A stretch of DNA of 33,026 nucleotides, from NCBI GenBank assembly GCA_038258425.1, contig JBBSPV010000042.1, positions 1 through 33,026 on the forward strand. Direction: 5' to 3'. The position numbers and the translations under genes were made by a program. The stretch is from DATLGB01 sp038258425 (GTDB lineage Bacteria > Actinomycetota > Thermoleophilia > Solirubrobacterales > Solirubrobacteraceae). The first letter of the stretch is position 1. Every line of letters starts with the position of its first letter. Of the stretch, positions 23,653-31,613 are shown one piece after another. Below the pieces are notes generated by a model. The model was not told where the DNA came from and searched no databases. It saw only the letters and a list, made by a program, of their open reading frames with translations.

Positions 23653-24529
23653 CCGCGCCGGCGAACGCGACGTGTCGGCGCGCCGCCGTGGCCCGGATCC
23701 GGAGCCGGCAGACCTGGGCCCGGTGGTCCATCCCGCCACCGCCGTCGACCCGCCTGAGCGAGCAGGAGCCGCGGAGCCCGCGGGTGAGGACGAGGTCGAG
23801 CGTCCGGTCGCTGAAGGGCCGCGGGAAGGGCGTGGTGCCGTCGTCGAGCTGCGTGCCCGTGGGGTCGCCCTGGCTCGGGCCCGGCAGCAGCGAGAACGCC
23901 CGTCCCGAGGCCAGGCGCAGGTGCAACCGCTCGCGCGCCGCGCTGAAGGCGGCCACGGAGGCGTCGGCCTCGCGGAACGGATCGAGGTTGAAGTCGCCCA
24001 GCACGAGGGCGGGTCCCCGGCGGGCGAAGCCCCGGAACAGGTCGCGCACCTGCTGGGCGCGGCACGCGACGTCCATGGAGTTCGGGTGCCCGAGGGCGAC
24101 GGCGACCCTGCGGCCCGCGACGCGCAGGATCGCCCTGTTCGTCGTGAAGCCGTCGTCGCAGCCGGCCGGCGCGGGCCGCGTGCGCAGCCCGCCCACGAGG
24201 CGCACGCCGGCCGCCCGGCGCACGGCGAGGCAGTCCCAGCCGTAGCGGGCGTCGCAGGCGACGGCGTAGCCGGGGCCGAGCAGCCGCCGGGCCTGCCGGC
24301 GGTCCGGGCGCAGCTCCTCGAAGCCGACGACGTCGGGTCGCAGGTTGCGCAGCGCCCGGGCGGCGCGCGCGGCGACGGGCGGCTGGCAGAGCTTGTACCG
24401 CGCCGGTGCGCAGGCGGCGTTGATGTTGCCGACGTTGGCCTGGACGACGAGCAGGCGCTTGGCGTCGGCGCCGGCGGGCAGCGCGAGCCCGGCGGCGAGC
24501 AGGGCCGCGAGGACGAGGCGTGCGCGCAT
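23645..24529 (-). CDS. Secreted endonuclease/exonuclease/phosphatase-fold protein
   Basis: This 294-residue protein has a signal peptide (about 1-23, LPAGADA). EEP-superfamily elements are visible in order: VVQANVGNI (28-36), VGFEEL with the metal Glu near 69, GDFNLDPF (Asp/Asn pair), DRTLDLVLTRG and a terminal MDHRAQV with the catalytic His. It could be a metal-dependent nuclease or phosphodiesterase acting outside the cell. Several Cys (C40, C48 and others) suggest disulfides. ATG at 24529 begins the signal peptide and is preceded at six bases by TACGTT, a likely -10 of a leaderless promoter. It is divergent from the amine oxidase. Confidence 0.85.
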   Translation of the reverse strand: MRARLVLAALLAAGLALPAGADAKRLLVVQANVGNINAACAPARYKLCQPPVAARAARALRNLRPDVVGFEELRPDRRQARRLLGPGYAVACDARYGWDCLAVRRAAGVRLVGGLRTRPAPAGCDDGFTTNRAILRVAGRRVAVALGHPNSMDVACRAQQVRDLFRGFARRGPALVLGDFNLDPFREADASVAAFSAARERLHLRLASGRAFSLLPGPSQGDPTGTQLDDGTTPFPRPFSDRTLDLVLTRGLRGSCSLRRVDGGGGMDHRAQVCRLRIRATAARRHVAFAGAVS

Positions 24530-24535
24530 GGCCGG

Positions 24536-24541
24536 AACGTA
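24536..24541 (-). promoter_or_regulatory. Putative -10 element (TACGTT), leaderless start of EEP gene
   Basis: On the minus strand TACGTT is followed by CCGGCC and then the ATG at 24529. The gap of six bases leaves no room for a ribosome-binding site. It interlocks by hexamer ends with the plus-strand -10 at 24542-24547. Confidence 0.4.
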
Positions 24542-24547
24542 TAGATT
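24542..24547 (+). promoter_or_regulatory. Putative -10 element (TAGATT), leaderless start of amine oxidase gene
   Basis: TAGATT lies seven bases before the GTG at 24555. The whole divergent gap is 25 bases, so both promoters must overlap with the coding ends. Confidence 0.4.
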
Positions 24548-24554
24548 CGCGCCG

Positions 24555-26024
24555 GTGACGGCGACCCGGCGCACCGTGCTGCTCTCGGCCACGGCCTCGG
24601 CCGCGGCCGGCGCGCTGCCCCGCACGGCCGCGGCGGCGCGGTCGCGGCGGTCCGTCGACGTCGTCGTCGTCGGCGCCGGCCTGGCCGGGCTCACCGCCGC
24701 CCGCCGGCTGCGCGGCGCCGGCTACTCCGTCGCGGTGCTCGAGGCGCGCGACCGGGTCGGCGGGCGCACGCTCAACGCGCGCCTGGGTCCGGGGGAGATC
24801 GTCGAGGTCGGCGGCCAGTGGGTGGGTCCGACGCAGGACCGCCTCCTCGCGCTGGCCGGCGAGTTCGGGGTGCGGACCTTCGACACCTACATCGACGGTC
24901 AGGGCGTACTGCTCTACGAGGGCACGCGCCAGACCTTCGCGGCCAACGGGCCACTCGGGCCGATCCCCCCCGTGCCCGGCGGGGGCGTGGCGGAGGCCGC
25001 CGCCGCCATCGTCGAGCTCGACCGGCTCGCGGCGACGATCGACCTCGGGCGCCCGGCCCGCTCGCCCGACGGCCGGTCGCTCGACCAGCGGACGTTCGCG
25101 GACTTCATCACCGCCCACAGCCAGACCGCGGGCGGGCGCTTCCTGCTCGAGCTCGGCTTCCGGTCGGTGTTCGCCGCCGAGCCGTCGCAGGTGTCGCTGC
25201 TCTTCGCCCTCGCCTACATCGCCGGGGCCGGGACCGCGGGTGTCCCTGGCAGCTTCACCCGGCTGATCAACATCACCGGCGGCGCGCAGCAATCGCGCTT
25301 CGTCGGCGGCTCGCAGCGCATCTCCATCGAGGTGGCGGCGGCGCTCGGGCGCCAGGTCGTGCTGCGCGCCCCGGTGCGGCGGATCGCGCGCGAGGGCCGG
25401 CACCTGCGCGTCGTCTCCGAGCGCGGAACCTGGACCGCGCGGCGGGTCGTGGTCGCGGTGCCGCCCGTGCTCGCGCGCCGCATCCGCTTCGAGCCGCGAC
25501 TGCCCGAGCGGCACGCGCGGCTGCTCGCCCGCATCCCCATGGGTCGGGTGATCAAGCTCGAGGCGGTCTACGACGAGCCCTTCTGGCGGGCGGACGGGCT
25601 GGCCGGCTACACGAACGCCGACGCGGGCCCCGTCGAGCTGACCTACGACAACTCGCCGCCCGACGGCGGGCCGGGCGTCCTGCTCGGGTTCATCGAGGGC
25701 GCCGCCGCGACGGCGTGGGCGCGGCGCTCGCCCGCGGCCCGTCGGGCGGCCGCGCTGCAGACCCTGGCGGCCGCCTACGGCGAGCGGGCGCGGGCTCCGC
25801 GCCGGGTGATCGAGCGCGTCTGGGAGTCCGAGCGCTTCTCGCGCGGCGGCTACGCCGGCCACACGGCACCCGGGACGCTGACGCGCTACGGCGCCGCCCT
25901 GCGCACGCCGGTGCACGGCATCCACTGGGCCGGGACGGAGACCGCGACGTACTGGAACGGCTACATGGACGGGGCCGTGCGCTCGGGCGAGCGCGCCGCC
26001 CGCGAGGTCCGGCGGGCGCTGTGA
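24555..26024 (+). CDS. Flavin-containing amine oxidase, Tat-type signal
   Basis: This 489-residue FAD enzyme of the monoamine oxidase/amino-acid oxidase family has the dinucleotide motif VVVGAGLAGLTAARRL (36-51), LEARDRVGGRT (about 60-70) and GGQWVG. The C-terminal FAD motif is GTETATYWNGYMDGAVRSGERAA. The N terminus TATRRTVLLSATASAAAGALP is a plausible Tat signal, so the folded flavoenzyme is probably exported. It would oxidise an amine to an imine/aldehyde with hydrogen peroxide. GTG at 24555 gives the full signal. Its stop overlaps the next gene's start (GTGA), and both products appear exported. Confidence 0.9.
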   Translation: MTATRRTVLLSATASAAAGALPRTAAAARSRRSVDVVVVGAGLAGLTAARRLRGAGYSVAVLEARDRVGGRTLNARLGPGEIVEVGGQWVGPTQDRLLALAGEFGVRTFDTYIDGQGVLLYEGTRQTFAANGPLGPIPPVPGGGVAEAAAAIVELDRLAATIDLGRPARSPDGRSLDQRTFADFITAHSQTAGGRFLLELGFRSVFAAEPSQVSLLFALAYIAGAGTAGVPGSFTRLINITGGAQQSRFVGGSQRISIEVAAALGRQVVLRAPVRRIAREGRHLRVVSERGTWTARRVVVAVPPVLARRIRFEPRLPERHARLLARIPMGRVIKLEAVYDEPFWRADGLAGYTNADAGPVELTYDNSPPDGGPGVLLGFIEGAAATAWARRSPAARRAAALQTLAAAYGERARAPRRVIERVWESERFSRGGYAGHTAPGTLTRYGAALRTPVHGIHWAGTETATYWNGYMDGAVRSGERAAREVRRAL

Positions 26025-27520
26025 GGCGGCTCGCCCCGCTGCTCGGGCTCGCTGCGGCGCTCGTGGGCGCCGGACCGGCCCATGCCGCGCGGCCGACGCC
26101 GCCGCAGTGCCAGGCCGCGGCCGCGGTGCGCAGCGTGCCGGCGATCGTCTCCGCCGACCCCCGGCCGCACGCTCCGCGCGTGTTCGCCATGCAGGTCAAG
26201 CTCGACGCCGCCGACGTCGTGACCCGCGCCGCCTTCGCGCGCAAGGTCGAGTGCCTGCTGCGGGCGTACGTCCTGCCGCACCGCGCGAGGGGCCGGCCGA
26301 ACCTCGTCGTCTTCGACGAGGACATCGGGCTGCTCACCGGCACCGCCGGCGGTCGCGGCCGGGCCGTGCGGCGGATCGTCGCGGACCCGAACGACGACGG
26401 GGCCTGCGCCGGGCAGGGCTTCCCCTGCCGCACCCTGCGCCTGCTCGACCTCTACGGACGTTCGCGCCTGCGCGAGCGGCGCTTCTACGGCACCTCGCTC
26501 GGCCGCCTCGACGGCGCCGCCGCGCCGTTCGTGCTCGGCACCGACACCATCGCACGGACGTTCATGGGGACGTTCTCGCGCGCCGCCAGGCGCCATGGGC
26601 TCTACGTCGTGGCGGCCAACGACCAGGCGCCGTTTCGGCAGACGCGGTCGCGGGCGGCGGTGCGCCGGCTGGCGCCGCGCGGCGCCCGCAGCGCCTACGT
26701 GGCCACGAGCGCCAAGGTCTACAACAGCGTCTTCCTCTGGGGTCCCAGGAACGTGCGGCGCTCGGGGCCGGACGTGCAGCGCAACGTCCTGGCCAGCAAC
26801 CGCAAGGTGCCGCTGACGCCCATCGAGCAGGCCATCGGGCTGACCGCGGGGCCGCGCACGGGCGCCGCCGCACGGCGCAACCTGCGGCCCGTCCGGCTGC
26901 CGGGCACCCGCGCGCGGCTGGGCTTCGCGACCTCGCTGCCGGCCTTCCGCTACGGCACCCCGGCGCCCGGCACGGACCCGTGCGCGGACGTCGAGGCGAC
27001 CTACATGCGCTGCCTTGACGCCCTGGGCGCCAACGTCGTCGTCCAGGCCGACGCGAACCCAGGGCCCTGGACGGGGCCGGACGGCGACGGGGTGCAGCAA
27101 TGGCAGCCGCTGTCGTGGATGACCTCGACCTGGCGCGCGGTGACCGATCCCTCCGTGGCCTTCGCCTACAACGTGACGCCGATGCTCACCGGCAACGTCG
27201 CCGACCTCGTCTTCGACGGCCAGAGCGCGATCACCCAGCGCGGTGGCAGCGCGGGAGCCGGCTGTCACTACGTCGGCAACGGCGCCTTCGACCCGGCCGA
27301 GGACCGGCCCGACCTGCGCGGGGCGGCGGGCCCGAAGACGGAGTTCCTGGCCATCGCGCCGTGGGTCGTCGGGGACGCCCCGCGCGACGCCCTGCGGGCG
27401 ATCAGCGCCCGGCTGGACCCGCTGTCGGGCGACGCGCTGACGGACGACTACGTGGAGACGGCGCTCGTGGCCGACCTGCCGTTCCCCGTCGACACGCGGC
27501 GGCGCGGCTGCGCGGGCTGA
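26021..27520 (+). CDS. Secreted nitrilase-fold-like protein, apparently without the catalytic Cys
   Basis: This 499-residue protein has a signal peptide (about 1-22). Three segments look like the nitrilase (carbon-nitrogen hydrolase) triad regions in order: NLVVFDEDIGL with Glu100, NSVFLWGP...SNRKVPLTPIE with Lys262, and LGFATSLPAF followed by GANVVVQADANPGPW. At the nucleophile position (G-x-x-x-C) the residue is Ser305, with Thr304 beside it and no Cys. The Glu-Lys gap is longer than usual, with an insertion containing CAGQGFPC. It is coupled to the Tat-exported amine oxidase by GTGA. The superfamily call rests on visual motif matching; it could be an unrelated family. Function unknown. Confidence 0.55.
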   Translation: MRRLAPLLGLAAALVGAGPAHAARPTPPQCQAAAAVRSVPAIVSADPRPHAPRVFAMQVKLDAADVVTRAAFARKVECLLRAYVLPHRARGRPNLVVFDEDIGLLTGTAGGRGRAVRRIVADPNDDGACAGQGFPCRTLRLLDLYGRSRLRERRFYGTSLGRLDGAAAPFVLGTDTIARTFMGTFSRAARRHGLYVVAANDQAPFRQTRSRAAVRRLAPRGARSAYVATSAKVYNSVFLWGPRNVRRSGPDVQRNVLASNRKVPLTPIEQAIGLTAGPRTGAAARRNLRPVRLPGTRARLGFATSLPAFRYGTPAPGTDPCADVEATYMRCLDALGANVVVQADANPGPWTGPDGDGVQQWQPLSWMTSTWRAVTDPSVAFAYNVTPMLTGNVADLVFDGQSAITQRGGSAGAGCHYVGNGAFDPAEDRPDLRGAAGPKTEFLAIAPWVVGDAPRDALRAISARLDPLSGDALTDDYVETALVADLPFPVDTRRRGCAG

Positions 27521-27534
27521 GCGCCCCTGGGCGC
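27521..27534. terminator. Short hairpin GCGCC-CCTG-GGCGC between convergent genes
   Basis: Five-base arms with a four-base loop fill the gap between the nitrilase-like stop and the acyl-CoA dehydrogenase stop. It is GC-rich and lacks a U-tract. The position supports a terminator role more than the sequence does. Confidence 0.35.
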
Positions 27535-27543
27535 ACGAGTCGC

Positions 27544-28731
27544 TCAGACCCCGAGGCTCCGCCCGAGGATCTCACGCATGATCTCGTCCGTGCCACCGCC
27601 GATCGGGCCGAGGCGGGCGTCGCGCAGCGCCCGCTCCACCTCGAGGTGACCCTCGAGGCCCCGCAGCCGCAGGCACCGCTCCTGGAGCTCGAGGTTCGCG
27701 CGCTGGGTGTGGAGCTTGGCCGCGGTGACCTCGCGGGTCGCGTCGAGCCCGGCGACGACGCGGCGCAGCGTCCCGTAGGTGATCGCCGCGGCGGCCTCGA
27801 CCGACGTGGCCAGCCCGGCGAGCGCGTGCCGGCGGGCCTGGGCGGCCGGCTGCTCCCGCGCCCAGGCGAGGGTCGCCTCGAAGGTCTCGCGCATCTCGCC
27901 GAGCGCGAGCAGCGCCATCCCGAGCCGCTCGCCCTGGAAGTTGGCCATGATCAGCCCGAAGCCCTCGTGCAGCCCGCCGAGCAGCTGGTCCTCGGCGGCG
28001 GCGACGTCCTCGAACGCGACCGTGGCCGTGTCCGACGCGTGCCAGCCGAGCTTGCGCAGCGGGGCGGCGCTCACCCCCTCGCCGGCCTCGAGCACGAGGA
28101 AGGACAGGCCGTGGTGGCCGCCGCCGGGTCGCGTGCGCACCGCGGTGACGTAGATGCCGGCGCGCACCCCACCCGTGATGTAGCTCTTCTCCCCGTTGAC
28201 GACCCAGCCGCCGTCGACGGGGTCGGCGCGCGTGCGCATGGCCGCGACGTCCGAGCCGCCGCCGGGCTCGGTGATGGCCAGGGCGGCGACGAGCTCGCCG
28301 CGGATCGCCGGCTCGAGCCACCGCGCGCGCTGGGCCGGCGTCCCGAACGCCGCCAGCGGCGGGCAGGCGATGCCGCAGTGGGCGCCGATCCCGGCAGCGA
28401 GCCCGCCCGATCCGCAGCGGCCGAGCTCCTCCGAGACGACGGCGCCGAACTCCGGCCCCAGGCCCAGGCCGCCGTGCTCGGCCGGCATCGTCACCCCGAG
28501 CCAGCCACGCGCGGCGAGCGCCTCGAAGACCGAGTGCGGGTACCAGCCGTCGGCCTCCCATCGGGCTGCGTGGGGTCGCAGCTCGGTCGCGACGAAGGCC
28601 CGCACCTCGGCGCGGAACGCCTCCGTGGCGGGCGTGAAGGGCGGGACGGGCGCAGGCGTCGCCGCGTCAGAGGCACGAGCTCCGCCCGGTCTGCGTCCGG
28701 CCGGCGCCCGGGCCGGCTCGGGTGCGGTCAA
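27544..28731 (-). CDS. Acyl-CoA dehydrogenase (second of pair)
   Basis: This 395-residue FAD enzyme introduces a trans-2 double bond into acyl-CoA. It has the ITEPGGGSDVAAM signature (153-165), WVVNGEKSYITGG (176-188), RKLGWHASDTATVAFEDV, and the C-terminal GTDEIM. The MCAD-type catalytic Glu position reads GGGT. A Glu in FQGERL (E268, helix G) is the likely base, as in isovaleryl-CoA and long-chain enzymes. The best start is TTG at 28731 overlapping the upstream stop (TTGA). Before the fold begins there is a 30-residue Ala/Pro/Arg-rich lead, so translation may begin later. It is co-transcribed with the dehydrogenase at 28728-29924. Confidence 0.9.
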   Translation of the reverse strand: MTAPEPARAPAGRRPGGARASDAATPAPVPPFTPATEAFRAEVRAFVATELRPHAARWEADGWYPHSVFEALAARGWLGVTMPAEHGGLGLGPEFGAVVSEELGRCGSGGLAAGIGAHCGIACPPLAAFGTPAQRARWLEPAIRGELVAALAITEPGGGSDVAAMRTRADPVDGGWVVNGEKSYITGGVRAGIYVTAVRTRPGGGHHGLSFLVLEAGEGVSAAPLRKLGWHASDTATVAFEDVAAAEDQLLGGLHEGFGLIMANFQGERLGMALLALGEMRETFEATLAWAREQPAAQARRHALAGLATSVEAAAAITYGTLRRVVAGLDATREVTAAKLHTQRANLELQERCLRLRGLEGHLEVERALRDARLGPIGGGTDEIMREILGRSLGV

Positions 28732-29924
28732 AGGCCGTAGCTCCGGCCGATCACGTCGAGCATGACCTCGTCCGTGCCGGCCCCGATGCGGTTCAGCCGC
28801 GCGTCGCGCCACACCCGCTCGATCCCGTACTCGACCATGTAGCCGGCGCCACCGTGGATCTGCAGGCACTCGTCGGCGACGTCGCAGAACATCCGCGCCG
28901 CGTGGAGCTTGGCCATCGAGATCTCCCGCACGGGGTACTCGCCGTTGGCGAACCGCCAGGCCGTGGTGTACACGAGTTGGCGGGACGCCTCGATCTGCGT
29001 CGCCATGTCGGCGAACTTGTGCCGCGTGGCCTGGAACTTCGAGATCGGGCGGCCGAAGGCCCGGCGCTCCTGCGCGTAGGCGAGCGTCTGGTCGAACGCG
29101 TGCTGGGCTCCCGAGACGCAGCCGGCGGCGCCGATCAGCCGCTCGCCCTGCAGCTCCCACATGATGTTGTAGAAGCCCTTGCCGACCTGCCCGAGCACCG
29201 CCGAGTCGGGCACGCGCACGTCCTGGAAGGCCAGCAGCGCCGTGTCGGAGGCGTGCATCCCGAGCTTGCGCAGCCGCTGCTCGCGCACGACCCCCGGCGC
29301 GTCCATCGGCACGAGGAAGAGCGTGAAGCCGTCGTAGCCCGCGTCGGGGTCGGTCTTCGTCACGAGCACGATGACGTCGGCGCGATGGCCGTTGGTGATG
29401 TAGGTCTTGGACCCGTTGATGACCCACTCGTCCCCGTCGCGCACGGCGCGGGTCTTGATCGCCGCGACGTCCGAGCCCGCGTCGGGTTCGGTGATGCCGA
29501 GGCAGAGGATCTTCTCCCCGCGGATGGCCGGCACGACCCATGCCTGCTTCTGGGCCTCGGTTCCGAAGGCGAGGATCGGCGGCATCGCCATGTCCGTGTG
29601 GACCGCGACGCCCATGGCCAGGCCGCCGCACGCCGCCCCGGCCATCTCCTCCCCGAGCACGAGCGCCGAGAAGTAGTCGCCGCCCTGGCCGCCGTAGGCC
29701 TCCGGCTTGTCGAGGCCGAGGAGCCCGAGCTCGCCCATGCGCGTGAAGACGCTGTCGGGGAACGTCGCCTCCTCCCACGCGTCCGCGTGCGGGCGCAGCT
29801 CCTTGGCCACGAACGCGCGGATGGACTCCCGCAGCTGCTCGTGCTCGTCCGTGAAGATGAAGTGCCGGCGCTTGGCGGCGAAGTCGGGCTTGGGGGCGGT
29901 GGCCTCGGCGGTCGGCGTGCTCAT
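28728..29924 (-). CDS. Acyl-CoA dehydrogenase (first of pair)
   Basis: This 398-residue FAD enzyme has the ITEPDAGSDVAAI signature (144-156), WVINGSKTYITNG (167-179), RKLGMHASDTALLAF, ERRAFGRPISKFQ and the C-terminal GGAGYMVEYGIERVWRDARLNRIGAGTDEVM. The base Glu seems to be E261 in ELQGERL (helix G position), not the MCAD position, where Ala stands (IGAGT). Substrate chain or branching cannot be told. ATG at 29924 is six bases after TACCGT on the minus strand, with no ribosome-binding site, suggesting a leaderless message. A palindromic site lies just upstream. It is divergent from the crotonase at 30034. Confidence 0.93.
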   Translation of the reverse strand: MSTPTAEATAPKPDFAAKRRHFIFTDEHEQLRESIRAFVAKELRPHADAWEEATFPDSVFTRMGELGLLGLDKPEAYGGQGGDYFSALVLGEEMAGAACGGLAMGVAVHTDMAMPPILAFGTEAQKQAWVVPAIRGEKILCLGITEPDAGSDVAAIKTRAVRDGDEWVINGSKTYITNGHRADVIVLVTKTDPDAGYDGFTLFLVPMDAPGVVREQRLRKLGMHASDTALLAFQDVRVPDSAVLGQVGKGFYNIMWELQGERLIGAAGCVSGAQHAFDQTLAYAQERRAFGRPISKFQATRHKFADMATQIEASRQLVYTTAWRFANGEYPVREISMAKLHAARMFCDVADECLQIHGGAGYMVEYGIERVWRDARLNRIGAGTDEVMLDVIGRSYGL

Positions 29925-29930
29925 GGGTGG

Positions 29931-29936
29931 ACGGTA
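29931..29936 (-). promoter_or_regulatory. Putative -10 element (TACCGT), leaderless start of acyl-CoA dehydrogenase
   Basis: On the minus strand TACCGT is followed by CCACCC and then the ATG at 29924. It lies 15-25 bases from the palindrome at 29951-29979, which would overlap a -35 region. Confidence 0.4.
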
Positions 29937-29950
29937 CCGCCCAGGCCGCT

Positions 29951-29979
29951 GAAAGTGAACAGTGGCACGTCCCACTTTC
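29951..29979. promoter_or_regulatory. Palindromic operator in divergent acyl-CoA gene promoter
   Basis: A core at 29961-29976 reads AGTGGCACGTCCCACT and is symmetric apart from one mismatched pair around ACGT. Outer arms GAAAGTG (29951-29957) and CACTTTC (29973-29979) form a second, wider inverted repeat. It sits between the acyl-CoA dehydrogenase and the crotonase, where a regulator of both is expected. This is one of the few AT-richer patches in the window. The regulator is not identified. Confidence 0.5.
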
Positions 29980-30021
29980 TACGCCGCCGCGGGTGAGCAC
30001 GCGGCACCCGGCCGCCGTGCG

Positions 30022-30027
30022 TAGGGT
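30022..30027 (+). promoter_or_regulatory. Putative -10 element (TAGGGT), leaderless start of crotonase
   Basis: TAGGGT lies six bases (TGCCGG) before the ATG at 30034, with no ribosome-binding site. Confidence 0.4.
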
Positions 30028-30033
30028 TGCCGG

Positions 30034-30816
30034 ATGGGCTACGCGACGCTGCGTCACGAGGTCGCCGGAGGCGTCGCGACGATCGCGCTCGACCAGCCCG
30101 AGACCCGCAATGCGCTGTCGGACGCGCTGCTCGACGACCTGCTCGCCGCGCTCACCGCCGCCCGCGACGACGACGCCGTGCGCTGTGTCGTGCTGACCTC
30201 CACCCACGAGTCCGTCTTCTCCTCCGGCGGCGACCTGCGCGCCTTCGCGGCCGACGTCCCGCTGGCCGACAAGCACCGGGGGCTCGCGCGCTTTCCGGCC
30301 CTCTTCGAGCTGCTTGGCACGCTCGGCAAGCCTTCGCTCTGCGCGGCCAACGGCCACGTCCTGGCCGGGGCGCTGGGGCTCGCGCTGGCCTGCGATCTCG
30401 TCGTGGCCAAGGCCGGCGTGCGCTTCGGCACGCCCGAGCTCAACGTCGGGGTCTTCCCGTTCATGATCATGGCGCTCATCTACCGCAACGTCGGGCGCAA
30501 GAAGACGACGGAGCTCCTGCTGCTCGGCGAGCAGGTGAGCGCCGAGGAGGCGGAGCGCATCGGCCTCGTCAACCGGGTGGTCGCGCCGGAGGCGTTCGAC
30601 GCGGCCGTCGCGGACTGGGCGGGGCGGCTCGCCGCCCGCTCGCCGGTGCTCATGCGCATGGGCAAGGACGCGATCCACCGCTCGCAGGACATGGCCTTCG
30701 CCGACGCGCTGGAGTTCCTACGCGCCCAGCTCGCGCTCGCCTTCGCCACGGACGACATCCAGGAGGGCGTCCGCGCCTTCATGGAGCGCAGGGAGCCGCA
30801 GTGGAGCGGACGGTAG
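30034..30816 (+). CDS. Enoyl-CoA hydratase/isomerase family protein (crotonase fold)
   Basis: This 260-residue crotonase-fold protein has RNALSD (25-30), the oxyanion FSSGGDLRAF (62-71), and FGTPELNVGVFP with the second catalytic Glu (E135). The first hydratase Glu, normally in GGGxE, is absent: NGHVLAGALGLALACDL puts Gly115 there. One-Glu crotonases are often isomerases or act on other acyl-CoAs, so hydratase activity is uncertain. It is divergent from two acyl-CoA dehydrogenase genes, consistent with fatty or branched acyl-CoA breakdown. Its last 16 bases overlap the arginase-family gene. Confidence 0.88.
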   Translation: MGYATLRHEVAGGVATIALDQPETRNALSDALLDDLLAALTAARDDDAVRCVVLTSTHESVFSSGGDLRAFAADVPLADKHRGLARFPALFELLGTLGKPSLCAANGHVLAGALGLALACDLVVAKAGVRFGTPELNVGVFPFMIMALIYRNVGRKKTTELLLLGEQVSAEEAERIGLVNRVVAPEAFDAAVADWAGRLAARSPVLMRMGKDAIHRSQDMAFADALEFLRAQLALAFATDDIQEGVRAFMERREPQWSGR

Positions 30817-31613
30817 ACCCGGCCGTCATCGCGCTGTGCTGTCGCACGTCGGACCGCACGGCGGCCGGGTCGGTCGGCGCCGCCGCCCTGGCCGCCGTCC
30901 TCGCCGAGCGTCTCGTGACGACCCACCGGCTGGTCGGGTCGCCCGCCGAGGGCGCCGACTCCGCCTGGGAAGAGGACCTGCGCGACTCGCGCGGCTGCAT
31001 CCTCGAGGCGGGCGGCCAGGTCGAGGACGCGATCACCGGCGGGCGCCTGCCGGTCCTGTGCGCCGGCGACTGCACCATCAGCCTCACCACGCTGCCGACC
31101 GTCGCCCGCCTGGAGCCGGACGCGCGGGTGCTGTGGCTCGACGCCCACGGCGACTTCAACACGCCGCAGACCACGCGCTCGGGCTTCCTCGGCGGCATGT
31201 GCCTGGCCGGCGCCTGCGGACGCTGGGACGCCGGCTTCGACGGCACGCTGGACCCGGCGCGCGTGGTCATGGTCGGGGCCCGCGACGTCGAGGCGGGCGA
31301 GCGCGCCGAGCTCGACTTCGCCGGCGTGCTGCGCCTGGAGCGCTTCAGTGCGATCGCCGACGCCGTCGACGGGCGGCCGCTGTACGTCCACCTCGACCTC
31401 GACGTCCTCGACCCGGAGGTCTTTCCCGCCCGCTTCCCGGCCCCCGGCGGCCTCAGCGACGATGGCCTGCGGCGGTTGCTCGACGAGGTCTGCATGGCGG
31501 CCGGCCGCGTCGTCGGCGTCGAGGTCACGGCCTTCGAGGCGCCCGACGACGCGGCGGATCGGGTCCGGCTCGCCGAGCTGGCCGCCGACGCGATCATGCC
31601 GCTGCTGCGATGA
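30801..31613 (+). CDS. Arginase/agmatinase (ureohydrolase) family protein
   Basis: This 270-residue ureohydrolase-fold protein has metal motifs LDAHGDFN (D114, H116, D118) and YVHLDLDVLDPEVFP (D199, D201). The first motif, usually GGDHS, is AGDCTIS, so a metal-binding His is replaced by Cys91. This may be a subfamily trait. Substrates could be arginine, agmatine, a guanidino acid or formiminoglutamate. GTG at 30801 has GGGAG six bases upstream and lies 16 bases inside the crotonase end, so translation is coupled. Its stop overlaps the DUF2237 ATG (ATGA). Confidence 0.85.
   Translation: MERTVDPAVIALCCRTSDRTAAGSVGAAALAAVLAERLVTTHRLVGSPAEGADSAWEEDLRDSRGCILEAGGQVEDAITGGRLPVLCAGDCTISLTTLPTVARLEPDARVLWLDAHGDFNTPQTTRSGFLGGMCLAGACGRWDAGFDGTLDPARVVMVGARDVEAGERAELDFAGVLRLERFSAIADAVDGRPLYVHLDLDVLDPEVFPARFPAPGGLSDDGLRRLLDEVCMAAGRVVGVEVTAFEAPDDAADRVRLAELAADAIMPLLR

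Noticed and set aside
28732..30678. Upstream extension of the second acyl-CoA dehydrogenase frame
   Set aside because: The frame stays open through the first dehydrogenase and beyond, but the protein becomes low-complexity upstream of 28731. The TTGA overlap is a better start.
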